Shown here piece after piece: positions 47,961-55,827 of a stretch of 64,000 nucleotides of DNA. Origin of the DNA: Thalassobacillus pellis (GTDB lineage Bacteria; Bacillota; Bacilli; Bacillales; Halobacillaceae); contig NZ_JAFBDO010000002.1 of NCBI RefSeq assembly GCF_016908295.1, positions 868,001 through 932,000 of the forward strand, in the 5' to 3' direction. The notes beneath the pieces were generated by a model. It did not search any database. It worked only from the letters and a program-made list of their open reading frames with translations, and had not been told where the DNA came from. A program made the position numbers and the translations under genes. Positions within the stretch are counted from its first letter, which is position 1. Each line of letters starts with the position of its first letter.

Positions 47961-48755
47961 TCACAGATAACGCACATCCGTAGTGGAAAAGTAAGGAAAA
48001 TGTACAGCCATGTAATAGGCGAGCATCGTCACGCCCAGCAGATAAATCAGAAACAGTCCATCGTATTTAGAAAAGCCTAACCGGTAATAGTAAGTCCGGC
48101 TTTTTGCTTCTGAAAAACGCTTCGCTTCCATGGCAACGGCGATCCGGTGGGCACGCCGGATACTTTGGGACAGGAGAGGAATCGAATAAGATTTAAGCTT
48201 GTGATAAAAACCTGTGATCCCCTTTTTCCTTTGGACACCACGGACTTTTAAGGCATGGTTCAATGTCTGCATCTCTTCTGCCATCAGTGGCAGTAATCTG
48301 ACAGCAGCCATAAAGCTGTATGCGAATTTCGGCTTCAGCTTCAGCTGCTGCATCAGGGAGTAAAACAGAAATACCGGCCTTGTCGTCAAGGCAAAGACAA
48401 CGCCTAACACAGCGAAGACAATTCCCCTAAACCCGAGGTGCAGCCCTCTGGTGAAACTTTCCTCCGTGATGTGCACCAGCCCCCAATGCAGCCAGGTCGT
48501 TTCCCCTTTCCCGAAAAAAATCATCGACGTAGAGGAAGTGAGGAAAATCAACAGGAATGGCAGGGAAATCAGGACTAGCCGCTTCGATGGATGGCCGGTA
48601 AAGAATAGGTAAAGAATGAGCATACCGATCAGTTCATTAAGAAGAAAGTTGATATTGTGAATCATCAGTATCTGGATGAACAGGACTACAAGGATAAGCA
48701 ATTTCAGACTCGGATTAATGTGATGGAGCCAGGTTTCCTGGTGTGAAAAATCCAT
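47961..48755 (-). CDS. ykoC: ECF transporter T component, YkoC type
   Basis: A 264-residue membrane protein, the scaffold (EcfT/CbiQ family) that couples the ATPase to the substrate-binding subunit. It has five or so hydrophobic segments and two coupling-helix motifs, KVRGVQ and AMEAKRF, equivalent to the family's Ala-Arg-Gly signatures. It is the last gene of a three-gene unit with YkoD- and YkoE-like products, starting 11 nt after the ATPase gene, under a TPP riboswitch. The expected role is uptake of thiamine precursor (hydroxymethylpyrimidine) or thiamine. Confidence 0.88.
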   Translation of the reverse strand: MDFSHQETWLHHINPSLKLLILVVLFIQILMIHNINFLLNELIGMLILYLFFTGHPSKRLVLISLPFLLIFLTSSTSMIFFGKGETTWLHWGLVHITEESFTRGLHLGFRGIVFAVLGVVFALTTRPVFLFYSLMQQLKLKPKFAYSFMAAVRLLPLMAEEMQTLNHALKVRGVQRKKGITGFYHKLKSYSIPLLSQSIRRAHRIAVAMEAKRFSEAKSRTYYYRLGFSKYDGLFLIYLLGVTMLAYYMAVHFPYFSTTDVRYL

Positions 48756-48766
48756 TCCTTTCCCTC

Positions 48767-50221
48767 CTAGGCATGTACCGGCTCTTGAGGATACTCTGAA
48801 GCTGGCACATTTTTAATAAGTTTTCCATCTTCCAGCTGCCAGACTCTGGTGGCAAAATGCTCTACAACCTTGGTGTCGTGAGTCACCATGAGAATAGCCG
48901 CTCCTCTTTTCCGCACTTGTTCAAGCTGCTCCAGGATGGCGAAAGTGTTCTTCGCATCCTGGCCGAATGTCGGTTCATCCAATAACAGGATCGGCTGGTC
49001 CTTTATGAGGGAAGCAGCGACACTCAGCCGCCGTTTTTGACCGATGGATAGCTGATAAGGATGGTTGTCCTGTTCCTCTTCCAGCTGATAAAAGTGAAGG
49101 GAATCGCTCACTCGTGAAGAAATCTCCGCCTCCTCCCTTTTTTCCAGCCGGAGTGTAAACGCCACCTCATCATAGACGGAATTCGTCACAAATTGGTATT
49201 CGGGGTTTTGAAAAACAAACGCCATCTCCTCAGCGAAGTTTGTGACTTTTTTATGGTCACGACCATTGATATCGTACGTACCTGCTGACTGCACCAGGTT
49301 CATCAACGCAAGCAGAAGTGTGCTTTTTCCTGCTCCATTTTCACCGATTACCGTTATCCACTCCCCAAGCCGGGCTTCTGCGTAATCTATATGAACGATT
49401 TCCTTTTTTCCGCGATAGCCGGAAAAATCAGACAGGGTAATCGCAGGTGGTTGGTTATTGACTGGCTCTATTGTTCTGTCTGGCTGGTTCTCCTCCAAAT
49501 AATCATCCCAGACACCGGGATACCAAATCCCCGCTTCTTTTAATTTCTGCTTGTACCCTTCAAAAATGACCTGCTTCGGTCCTTCGGCAATGATGTTTCC
49601 ATTTTTTCCAAGCAGAATAATCCGGTCGACAACATCGACGATCTGATCGATTTTGTGCTCGATAATGATGAGCGTTTTGTCATCACCGATTTGTTTTATC
49701 GTATCCCATACTTGTGTAGTTCCATCCGGGTCGAGCATCGCAGTCGGTTCATCGAGGAAAATCACCTCAGGCTCCAGGGCGAGTACAGAAGCAAGTGCCA
49801 GCCGCTGCTTCATCCCACCAGATAAGGTGCTGATTTTCGTATGGTTATTTTCAAAAGCAAGGCCGACCTGACGCAAATAAGAGGTGATGCAGTCCGGCAT
49901 TTTCTCACGAGGAACCTCGAGATTTTCCAGTACAAAAGCAATTTCCTCATCTACATATGGCATGCAAAACTGCGCATCCGGATCTTGAAATAGGTATCCC
50001 CACGAATGTGGCACCGTGATTTCATCTGCCTTCATCGGCACATCCACTGTCTTAGGAATCAGTCCGGATAACACCTGCAGCAATGTCGATTTCCCGCAGC
50101 CTGACGGACCGAGTATTAACACTTTCTCCCCCTCTTTGATAGAGAGGGAGAAATCGCTGAACAGTAGAGATTCCTTTCCGGGAAATTTCAATCTCATATT
50201 CGTCACACTGGCAATATTCAT
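48767..50221 (-). CDS. ykoD: ECF transporter dual ATP-binding protein, YkoD type
   Basis: A 484-residue fusion of two ABC ATPase domains. Domain 1 has Walker A GPSGCGKST (~37-45), signature LSGGMKQRL and Walker B VIFLDEPT. Domain 2 has GENGAGKST (~290), a non-canonical signature LSIGQKRRL and Walker B ILLLDEPT. Twin-ATPase chains are typical of YkoD-like ECF modules. It follows the membrane substrate-binding gene by 9 nt and energises thiamine-precursor uptake. Confidence 0.92.
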   Translation of the reverse strand: MNIASVTNMRLKFPGKESLLFSDFSLSIKEGEKVLILGPSGCGKSTLLQVLSGLIPKTVDVPMKADEITVPHSWGYLFQDPDAQFCMPYVDEEIAFVLENLEVPREKMPDCITSYLRQVGLAFENNHTKISTLSGGMKQRLALASVLALEPEVIFLDEPTAMLDPDGTTQVWDTIKQIGDDKTLIIIEHKIDQIVDVVDRIILLGKNGNIIAEGPKQVIFEGYKQKLKEAGIWYPGVWDDYLEENQPDRTIEPVNNQPPAITLSDFSGYRGKKEIVHIDYAEARLGEWITVIGENGAGKSTLLLALMNLVQSAGTYDINGRDHKKVTNFAEEMAFVFQNPEYQFVTNSVYDEVAFTLRLEKREEAEISSRVSDSLHFYQLEEEQDNHPYQLSIGQKRRLSVAASLIKDQPILLLDEPTFGQDAKNTFAILEQLEQVRKRGAAILMVTHDTKVVEHFATRVWQLEDGKLIKNVPASEYPQEPVHA

Positions 50222-50230
50222 TTCATCACC

Positions 50231-50809
50231 CTACCCTAATGCCCGATAATCTTCTTCAGAAGCGGGGCGTACAAGGTTTGTGACACCGGTTTTCTCTAAC
50301 GCCTGGACAAGCAGATAAGCGAATACTCCAGAAATGAGAACAGCACCAAGCAGCCTCGTTCCAATCAGAATAAGCAAATTCCAAAGGGCGAGATCACCGA
50401 TATAGCCGTAATAAAAATCGATTCCAATTGAAGCAATGGCAGAAGCAACACCTGCTAAAGATGCAGCCAGCATATCGAATCGCTTGTAGCGGAAGGCGGC
50501 GAACAGCAATTCCGCAGCCAAACCTTGGCCAAGCCCGAATATTAACGTAGCTACTCCCCATTCCCCGCCGAAAATGAACTCTCCCTGGGCTGCCGCTACT
50601 TCCGCAAGCAGAGCTACACCAGGTTTTCGAATAATCAAATAGGCAACCACAGCCGCAATGAACCACATGCCATAGATCAGCTGCTCGATATGAAGACCGA
50701 GCGTTGCCACGACACCGTACAACGGCCCCCACAGCTTATAAATCACCCCAAAAATCAAAGAGATGACAATTGTCACCAGAATGTCTGTCAGTTTCAGCCC
50801 TTTTTCCAT
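50231..50809 (-). CDS. ykoE: ECF transporter substrate-binding membrane protein, YkoE type
   Basis: A 192-residue protein with five or six transmembrane segments. LTDILVTIVISLIFGVIYKLWGPLY and ALLAEVAAAQGEFIFGGEWGVATLIFGLGQGLAAELLFA match the YkoE family (the S component for hydroxymethylpyrimidine/thiamine). ATG follows GGGAGAGAAG. It is the first gene after the TPP riboswitch. The soluble YkoF protein, present in the B. subtilis ykoFEDC operon, is not encoded here. Confidence 0.9.
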   Translation of the reverse strand: MEKGLKLTDILVTIVISLIFGVIYKLWGPLYGVVATLGLHIEQLIYGMWFIAAVVAYLIIRKPGVALLAEVAAAQGEFIFGGEWGVATLIFGLGQGLAAELLFAAFRYKRFDMLAASLAGVASAIASIGIDFYYGYIGDLALWNLLILIGTRLLGAVLISGVFAYLLVQALEKTGVTNLVRPASEEDYRALG

Positions 50810-50866
50810 ACATCTTCTCTCCCTTTTGTTAAAAATTTGTGATTTGGACTTTCCTAACGGTACAAA

Positions 50867-50983
50867 AGCGGAAGCGCCTCGTTCACCCCCGACAAGCTTA
50901 AGCCAAGCCTCGCCGTGACGTTCTTTGTCACAGAGAGGATCGGCTTAAGACCTCGAGGGGGTAGGCGCTGGAGCTGGATGAAG
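50867..50983. repeat. dispersed palindromic repeat element inside the thiamine operon leader
   Basis: About 117 bp with self-complementary ends: AGCGCCT against AGGCGCT, CCCCC against GGGGG, and AAGCTTAAGCC against GGCTTAAG. A worn copy lies at 12,765-12,900. Elements like this are scattered through Bacillaceae genomes. This one sits between the riboswitch terminator and ykoE, so it is transcribed as part of the leader. Confidence 0.75.
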
Positions 50984-51036
50984 CCCTCCGTAAAAGGGTT
51001 ATCCACAACCATCCATTTTTGTAATTTCCTAGACAA

Positions 51037-51075
51037 TAAAAAAACCACTTTCCTTACCAGCGTAAGAAAAGTGGT
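51037..51075 (-). terminator. riboswitch-linked intrinsic terminator (TPP)
   Basis: On the minus strand CCACTTTTCTTAC pairs with GTAAGGAAAGTGG (one wobble) around a 4-nt loop and is followed by a run of seven or more T residues. It lies just after the TPP aptamer, and its GCTGGT/TTACGC part resembles aptamer sequence, as expected for competing structures. Confidence 0.85.
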
Positions 51076-51127
51076 CAAATTGGAATTTTAAATAGAAAAA
51101 AAGATACTTCCATCCAAGGTTTCCCAA

Positions 51128-51243
51128 TCCACTTCCCTACGCTGGTCTAAACCAGATCAGGTTCCAAGGGTCTTAAAGTATCACTTTAATCTCAACCTTT
51201 GACTCAACGATGGCACACCGTCCGAGGAAAGGTCCCCCTAGCG
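51128..51243 (-). promoter_or_regulatory. TPP riboswitch (THI box)
   Basis: The minus strand has the conserved THI-box cores: GGTTGAGATTAAAG, then GACCCTTGGAACCTGATCTG and ACCAGCGTAGGGAAGTGG. A variable stem lies toward the 5' side (GGACGGTGTGCC). The aptamer binds thiamine pyrophosphate and should switch the downstream terminator so that ykoEDC is expressed when TPP is scarce. Confidence 0.95.
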
Positions 51244-51251
51244 GAAAAAAC

Positions 51252-51280
51252 AGTATAGTATTTTCATTTCATACTATCAA
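51252..51280 (-). promoter_or_regulatory. sigma-A promoter of the TPP-riboswitch operon
   Basis: On the minus strand TTGATA, a 17-nt spacer, then TATACT, ending about 9 nt before the riboswitch 5' edge. Both boxes are near consensus. Confidence 0.75.
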
Positions 51281-51600
51281 TTTATTTCTATTTGTCAAAT
51301 AGAATCGTAAGCCTCCTGGAATATAAAACTGCTGCACTTGCTCGTATGCTGTAATCTTTGGTTTCTACCTCTATTCTGTGGACGAGCAGTACTTTTGGTC
51401 ATTTTCATAGAGTACTTCGACTTTGGTTGGCGCATAGCCGGCACCTTCATGCAGGAACTTGCTGGAAACAAGATAACGTGAAAAAATGTTAAAAACATGC
51501 TACAGAGAAAGGGGAAAACGATTCAGATTCTGTAATATAGCTTTATTAAGACTGCTTATCTAGTAAACTAATAACTAACTTCAGGAAAGAGGTGGATGAA
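51281..51600. other. gene-free stretch between TPP operon promoter and nuclease gene
   Basis: About 320 bases. A 67-codon open frame on the minus strand (51,295-51,498) has a basic, low-complexity product and no persuasive ribosome binding site; I do not call it. The nuclease promoter is probably within the last 100 bases, but no clear consensus is visible. Confidence 0.4.
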
Positions 51601-52515
51601 TTGACTACAAATGTAAAAATCGAAGAATTGGCTAAACAGGGAGAAAACGCTTGGGGAGACAGGGATGTTACCATAAACGGCTATCTCGCTGCTACACCTG
51701 AAGAACCGCTCGAGGATGGCTATAACTATCCACTGATCGATCATAACCTGAATAGCATGCTCGTCAAATCGAAGAACAAACTGGAAGGTCTTGAAGCAGG
51801 TAAATGGTATGATGTGGAAGGTAGGCTTGATGCCAGTAAGCTACAGGAAATGAATGTAGATTCGAAAGCTGCTGTAAAAGAAAGTGACAAGCAGCCAGAA
51901 GCGCCGAAAGATATCCGCGAATTCGAGTCAACGGTAAAGGATGTGGTGGATGGAGATACGATTCACTTACAAAAGCCTGTGCTTGGTACAACTAAAATCA
52001 GGTTGGTTTCCATTGACACCCCGGAGACGAACTACCAGGGTGATTCCCAAGGTTATTATGCAGAAGAAGCCAAACGCCAGCTGCAGGAACTGCTGCAACA
52101 GGGTGAAAAGGTGACCGTCCGTGTCGGGGAAGAGCCTTTTGATGCCTATGACCGATTGCTGGCTATCGTATGGCAGGAAGATACAAACATGAACAAAGAA
52201 CTCATTTTAAAGGGAATGGCTGTCCCTTACTTCATCTATCCGAATTTATATAATTTTGAAGAATACGGAAAAGCTGTCGTCACAGCGAAGGAAGCTGGCC
52301 GTGGTTTATGGAATCCGGAACGTCCCATTGATGAACTGCCTTACGAATTCCGTTTTAACAAACGCGGCGGTCCCGATAAGTATGTTGGAAACCATGAAAC
52401 GAAAGAATACGTAGAGCCGGAAAAATGGGAAAGTGTCCCGATTGAAGAGCGCGTATTCTTCTTTGAAGAAAGCGATGCGAAGAAAGCTGGTTATTCACCA
52501 CAAAACGAAGAATGA
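51601..52515 (+). CDS. staphylococcal-nuclease-like (SNase) protein
   Basis: About 304 residues without a signal peptide. An N-terminal OB-like domain (~1-95) precedes an SNase domain (~105-245): VKDVVDGDTIHLQ, IRLVSIDTPETN, YGYYAEEAK-like QGYYAEEAKRQL, DAYDRLLAIVW and GKAVVTAKEAGRGLW. The calcium-binding Asp, and the catalytic Glu and Arg positions, appear present. The C-terminus RVFFFEESDAKKAGYSP resembles the short tail motif of secreted nucleases. TTG 51601 is favoured by its distance from AAAGAGGTGG; GTG 51592 is the other choice. It is monocistronic and ends in a strong hairpin. It probably cleaves DNA or RNA, but lack of an export signal leaves its location open. Confidence 0.82.
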   Translation: MTTNVKIEELAKQGENAWGDRDVTINGYLAATPEEPLEDGYNYPLIDHNLNSMLVKSKNKLEGLEAGKWYDVEGRLDASKLQEMNVDSKAAVKESDKQPEAPKDIREFESTVKDVVDGDTIHLQKPVLGTTKIRLVSIDTPETNYQGDSQGYYAEEAKRQLQELLQQGEKVTVRVGEEPFDAYDRLLAIVWQEDTNMNKELILKGMAVPYFIYPNLYNFEEYGKAVVTAKEAGRGLWNPERPIDELPYEFRFNKRGGPDKYVGNHETKEYVEPEKWESVPIEERVFFFEESDAKKAGYSPQNEE

Positions 52516-52551
52516 GGGAAAGTTCAACAGGAATAATATATAGACGAACAA

Positions 52552-52580
52552 AAGGACAGACGAACGAATCGTCTGTCCTC
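52552..52580 (+). terminator. terminator of nuclease gene
   Basis: GGACAGACGA and TCGTCTGTCC form a perfect 10-bp stem with a 5-nt loop, 37 nt past the stop codon; the T-tract after it is short. Confidence 0.7.
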
Positions 52581-52627
52581 TGTTTGTGGGAAAACTAACG
52601 GTTACTAAAGTTTTGTCTTGTCGCCAG

Positions 52628-52746
52628 GAGCGAAAGCCCCCTCTCTTTCCGCGGACGAGCGCCCGAGCTTCCTTGCGACACCCACGCTCGGCGATCTCAG
52701 CTCACTCGTTCTTCCGCAGGAGAGGAAGGTGCCTCGCTCCTCGGCA
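52628..52746. repeat. second type of palindromic dispersed element
   Basis: About 120 bp, GC-rich against its surroundings, with imperfect inverted ends: CCAGGAGCGAAAGCCCCC and TTCCGCGG on the left against GGTGCCTCGCTCCTCGG and CCGCAGGAGAGGAA on the right, and internal GACGAGCGCCCGAGC/GCTCGGCGAT arms. It differs in sequence from the element at 50.9 kb. It resembles repeated intergenic elements I associate with halophilic Bacillaceae. No transposase is present. Confidence 0.6.
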
Positions 52747-52792
52747 ATCATTTTGGCGTAATTTATTGCATAAAGGGATCCTCCTTAATCAT

Positions 52793-53650
52793 TTACTTAT
52801 TTCCGTTTTGATAAGGTTGAGATCGATAGAGAGTAATTTCAGTGGTTATCGGGAGATGATCGGATGCCAGAGTATTAATTACCTGCGCCTGTTTAGTTTC
52901 TAAATCGTTGGAGGTAAAAATGTAATTGATTCGTTTAGTCGGATTCGTGGCTGAATAGGTGTAAGCATCTTCATGACCTTCGAAAGCATCGCTATAATGA
53001 CTGTATAAAGGCTTCATTGCCTCACTCGAAGGCAGTGCATTTAAGTCACCCATAATAATTTGCGGTCCTTGTGCACCGCCAGCTATATCAACTATTTCGC
53101 GAATTTGTATCTTCCGTTCTTCAGGAGTCAGTGCAAGATGAGTATTATAGAGGTGAAGTTGTGTACCTTTTACATTAATGACAGCCTCAAAGAGCCCTCT
53201 TTGTTCGGTATCGCCGATCTTTGGAAGAAGATGATTAAAGCCATCGAGAAAGGGATATTCACTTAAAATTGCTGTCCCATATTGTCTGTTGGGAACGCCT
53301 TCTTCAGATGATTCATAGTTCAGATTTGCTGCGTAAATATAAAACATGTCGAGGCGTTCTGCCAACAATTTTGCCTGATCTTGAAAATCACTGCGTGAGG
53401 ACCAGTGGTTATCTACCTCCTGCAAACCGATAATATCAGAGTCAGTGTTTTTGATCACCTCGGCTATTCTATCTAAGTTCAATTCCCCATCTTCCCCAAC
53501 AGCATGATGGATATTGTAGGACATCACCTTAATATTTACCGGTTCTCCACTGGAGAGATTTTTGTTTTTTTCTAAAGCACTGCTTCCTATGCCCGGCAAA
53601 GTAACAAATAACACCAACATGGTAACCAAGATACTCACATACTTTTTCAT
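52793..53650 (-). CDS. secreted endonuclease/exonuclease/phosphatase (EEP) family protein
   Basis: A 285-residue protein with a signal peptide (KKYVSILVTMLVLFVTLPGIGSSA). The DNase-I-like fold has VMSYNIHHAVGEDG, GLQEVDN with the metal-binding Glu, LYNTHLA with the catalytic His, IMGDLNALP, and ASDHLPI at the end. It is released outside the cell, where it may cut nucleic acids or phospho-/sphingolipid headgroups. The cytoplasmic EEP protein at 20.8 kb belongs to the same fold but is only distantly related. AGAGGAGG precedes the start. The substrate is unknown. Confidence 0.87.
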   Translation of the reverse strand: MKKYVSILVTMLVLFVTLPGIGSSALEKNKNLSSGEPVNIKVMSYNIHHAVGEDGELNLDRIAEVIKNTDSDIIGLQEVDNHWSSRSDFQDQAKLLAERLDMFYIYAANLNYESSEEGVPNRQYGTAILSEYPFLDGFNHLLPKIGDTEQRGLFEAVINVKGTQLHLYNTHLALTPEERKIQIREIVDIAGGAQGPQIIMGDLNALPSSEAMKPLYSHYSDAFEGHEDAYTYSATNPTKRINYIFTSNDLETKQAQVINTLASDHLPITTEITLYRSQPYQNGNK

Positions 53651-53747
53651 TTCACCACTCCTCCTCTTTTCGATTCGATTTCAGTGTAATCGCAGATTAT
53701 AAATCTCAAGTGGAGGGAGTTTTACTTTTATGTAAATATTTTCCCAC

Positions 53748-53778
53748 GAAAAAAGAGCTTGGACTTCCAAGCTCTTTT
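53748..53778 (-). terminator. intrinsic terminator after the nucleosidase lipoprotein gene
   Basis: AAAGAGCTTGGA pairs perfectly with TTCCAAGCTCTTT; on the minus strand it ends in a T-run. It lies about 10 nt beyond the stop codon. Confidence 0.85.
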
Positions 53779-53788
53779 CAGATTTCTC

Positions 53789-54667
53789 TTATTTATCTTC
53801 TATCATCGAAATGTATTGTTTTACGACTTCATATACATATGCCTGGTTGGCAGCAGCCGTATCGGGGTTGTATTCGCCGCCGTTCGTTTTGTTGTTGGAC
53901 AGGATACGAATACCTAGGAAAGGCACGTCATAAGCTTTGGCAATCTGCGCTCCGGCAGCCGTTTCCATTTCCTCTACAGAAGTTCCGTATTTTTCATGGA
54001 ACCATTGAATGCGGTCGACTTCATTATTCCATACATCCGCAGAGCCGATTGTACCCTCGACGACCTTCCCTTTTTCATGTGTGTCTTTTACAGCATTGGC
54101 AGCTTTAAGGAGTTGTTCATCCCCTTTGTAATAACGGATATTCTCCGCATCCGGATCTTCGCCGGCACTTCCTTCAGACGCCATCAGATCCATCGGAATC
54201 CATTCCTTCGGGTGAATACCCTCGCCGTCTTTTTTATGCGGGGTTTTCAATGAACCTATGTTGGTTGATCTTTTCCCGATGACGATATCAAACACATGCA
54301 GATCTGGATCATGGCCACCGGAAGTTCCCTGGTTGATGATGGCGATTGGGTCGTATTTTTCGATCGCAACAGCAGTTGCCGCTGCAGTATTTTCCATCCC
54401 TTTTCCTGTCTGAGAAACGATGACAGGGTAGTCGTTCACTGTACCGATATAAAAATCAAACGTACCTGATTTTTCTTTAGACACATCTTCAAGCTTATCT
54501 GCGAAATTTTCCGCTTCAATCGGCATTGGACCCTGTACAAGGATCGGGCGCGGTTCTTCCTCTTTGGCAGCTTCTGTCTGACTGCTGGAATTGCACCCGG
54601 CAAGAACAGATAATAATAAAACAGTGATAAGTGCGATCGGTGCGAATTTCTTCCTCATTTGTTGCAT
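53789..54667 (-). CDS. exported nucleoside phosphorylase/nucleosidase-family lipoprotein
   Basis: About 292 residues. A lipoprotein signal peptide ends in LSVLAGC. The mature part is the PNP/UDP phosphorylase superfamily (MTA/SAH nucleosidase branch): VIVSQTGKGMENTAAATAVAIE, IINQGTSGGHDPDLHVFDIVIG, GTIGSADVWN, and VEEMETAAGAQIAKAYDVPFLGIRILSNN with the ME-x-A substrate motif. ATG 54667 is chosen because GGGGAGAGAAG precedes it; the open frame continues upstream. A guanine-type purine riboswitch lies in its leader. The likely role is cleavage of nucleosides outside the membrane to free bases for uptake when guanine is low. Confidence 0.85.
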   Translation of the reverse strand: MQQMRKKFAPIALITVLLLSVLAGCNSSSQTEAAKEEEPRPILVQGPMPIEAENFADKLEDVSKEKSGTFDFYIGTVNDYPVIVSQTGKGMENTAAATAVAIEKYDPIAIINQGTSGGHDPDLHVFDIVIGKRSTNIGSLKTPHKKDGEGIHPKEWIPMDLMASEGSAGEDPDAENIRYYKGDEQLLKAANAVKDTHEKGKVVEGTIGSADVWNNEVDRIQWFHEKYGTSVEEMETAAGAQIAKAYDVPFLGIRILSNNKTNGGEYNPDTAAANQAYVYEVVKQYISMIEDK

Positions 54668-54724
54668 CTTCTCTCTCCCCTTCTGTGATGTCAACTCGCA
54701 TACTCTTTCATAGTCTATGTACAC

Positions 54725-54766
54725 AAAAAATGCCTGGCCGGATAGAAAGTTCTACCTGCCAGACAT
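54725..54766 (-). terminator. second leader terminator hairpin (purine riboswitch)
   Basis: On the minus strand TGTCTGGCAGGTAGAA pairs imperfectly with TTCTATCCGGCCAGGCA and is followed by TTTTTT. It lies between the first riboswitch hairpin and the gene, so the leader has two possible stop points. Confidence 0.7.
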
Positions 54767-54816
54767 ACGAAGTCAAAGTACAGATAATAGACGAAAGGCA
54801 TTATACATCCACTATC

Positions 54817-54843
54817 TAAAAAGCTGGTTTACGACAGACCAGC
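54817..54843 (-). terminator. first leader terminator hairpin (purine riboswitch)
   Basis: On the minus strand GCTGGT and ACCAGC close a 9-nt loop followed by TTTTT, 12 nt past the aptamer. Its loop contains TCGTA, which could pair with the 3' side of aptamer stem P1 (CTACGA) as an antiterminator. Confidence 0.7.
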
Positions 54844-54854
54844 AATGCTACTTC

Positions 54855-54925
54855 AACTCGTAGTCCAGTTCTTTAAGGGAACCGGGTAGAGACACTCAGA
54901 CCATATTACCGAGGATATACGAGTT
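54855..54925 (-). promoter_or_regulatory. purine riboswitch, guanine/hypoxanthine type
   Basis: The minus strand reads AACTCGTATA at the start, TAATATGG, GTCTCTACCCGG, and TGGACTACGAGTT at the end, matching the conserved P1, loop 2, J2/3 and J3/1 of purine aptamers. The specificity base in GACTACG is C rather than T, which predicts guanine or hypoxanthine. Binding should promote termination before the nucleosidase gene. Confidence 0.93.
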
Positions 54926-55265
54926 ATTCTATTTAGTTACTGTGCAAGTCTATCAAAAAGCTGCGCAGGCATCAACCCTAAATCAGAACAATAATGCATG
55001 TAAACGTTTTATCGTTCGGTTTTAGAGAATTTTAGCCACCCATCCATCCGGCAACCTCAAAAAGGCTTCCGTTACATTCATCCTTCATTTAGCGTTCGAA
55101 TTCCATTTTTAAACTTTAACTGTTCTAACATTTGTATTCATATGTTCCTGAGCAACTATTCCAATATGCTTGAACAACTTCCGGCCCTCTCCGCAACCCT
55201 CTTTACGATTATTTTTTCCTGCGAAATACAAATAGGTATTTCTTACCATTCTGATAAAAACGCAA
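54926..55265. other. intergenic stretch between purine riboswitch and ArsR operator
   Basis: About 340 bases. It must contain the riboswitch promoter near its left end. A CcpA-like sequence TGTAAACGTTTTAT lies at 54,999-55,012 but matches the cre consensus imperfectly. No gene is visible. Confidence 0.4.
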
Positions 55266-55303
55266 AATATTCCTTGACTGGAATATTCCTAATGAGGAAT
55301 AAT
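55266..55303 (+). promoter_or_regulatory. promoter with inverted-repeat operator of the ArsR operon
   Basis: -35 TTGACT (55,274-55,279) and -10 AATAAT (55,298-55,303), 18 nt apart. The -35 box is enclosed by the perfect inverted repeat AATATTCC / GGAATATT (55,266-55,287), with a second palindrome ATTCCTaatgAGGAAT at 55,285-55,300 over the spacer. This layout suits repression by the dimeric ArsR protein encoded 113 nt downstream. Confidence 0.7.
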
Positions 55304-55415
55304 TGATGTAACACCAAGTATCGAACTGGATTAAAGTTGAAAATCTTGGAGGTGATCCGTAATGTGATACCCTAAGGTACTTGTAAAAAATACGTATGAC
55401 AGGAGAAAATTCACC

Positions 55416-55733
55416 ATGAACGTACAGACATTTAGTGCACTGGCAGAACCACATCGTCTTGCTATAGTCGAACTTCTACTTGACGAACCCCTTCCAGTAG
55501 GCGAGATTGCAGAGAAGTTAAATCTAAACCAGCCCCAAGCTTCCAAACACCTTCGTATTTTGAACGAAGCTGGTCTTGTCGAGGTTCATCCGCTTGCTAA
55601 TCGTCGGATCTATAAGCTAAGACCAGAACCGCTTCAAGAGATGGATATGTGGCTGGACTCCTACCGTAGAATGTGGGAAATGCGGATGGATCGGCTTGAA
55701 GATTATCTTAATGATTTACAGAAAAAAAACTGA
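55416..55733 (+). CDS. ArsR-family winged-helix transcriptional regulator
   Basis: A 105-residue winged-helix repressor. The DNA-binding helix is VGEIAEKLNLNQPQASKHLRILNEAGLV, followed by a wing (EVHPLANRRIYKLRP) and a C-terminal dimerisation helix. It lacks the CxC metal motif of arsenic sensors. It belongs to the type usually encoded beside SRPBCC (AHSA1-like) genes, as here. ATG follows ACAGGAGAA. It probably represses its own operon through the inverted repeats at 55.27 kb. Confidence 0.92.
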   Translation: MNVQTFSALAEPHRLAIVELLLDEPLPVGEIAEKLNLNQPQASKHLRILNEAGLVEVHPLANRRIYKLRPEPLQEMDMWLDSYRRMWEMRMDRLEDYLNDLQKKN

Positions 55734-55827
55734 TTAGAAGCAAGCGAACACATTTAAGTTTGACGATGAGGAAGATAATGACTTTCCCGTATAAAAGTAA
55801 AGTAAACATTTGAAGGGAGTTATTCAT

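Noticed and set aside
51295-51498. 67-codon minus-strand frame upstream of the TPP operon promoter
   Set aside because: Basic, low-complexity product with no clear start signal; it could be a relic of a gene but cannot be supported.
52586-52903. 105-codon plus-strand frame across the GC-rich element
   Set aside because: It runs through the palindromic repeat and into the antisense of the secreted EEP gene; the Arg/Ser/Leu-rich product is typical of a GC-rich shadow frame.
54999-55012. CcpA cre-like site TGTAAACGTTTTAT
   Set aside because: The right half departs from the cre consensus and the distance to either flanking promoter is unclear.
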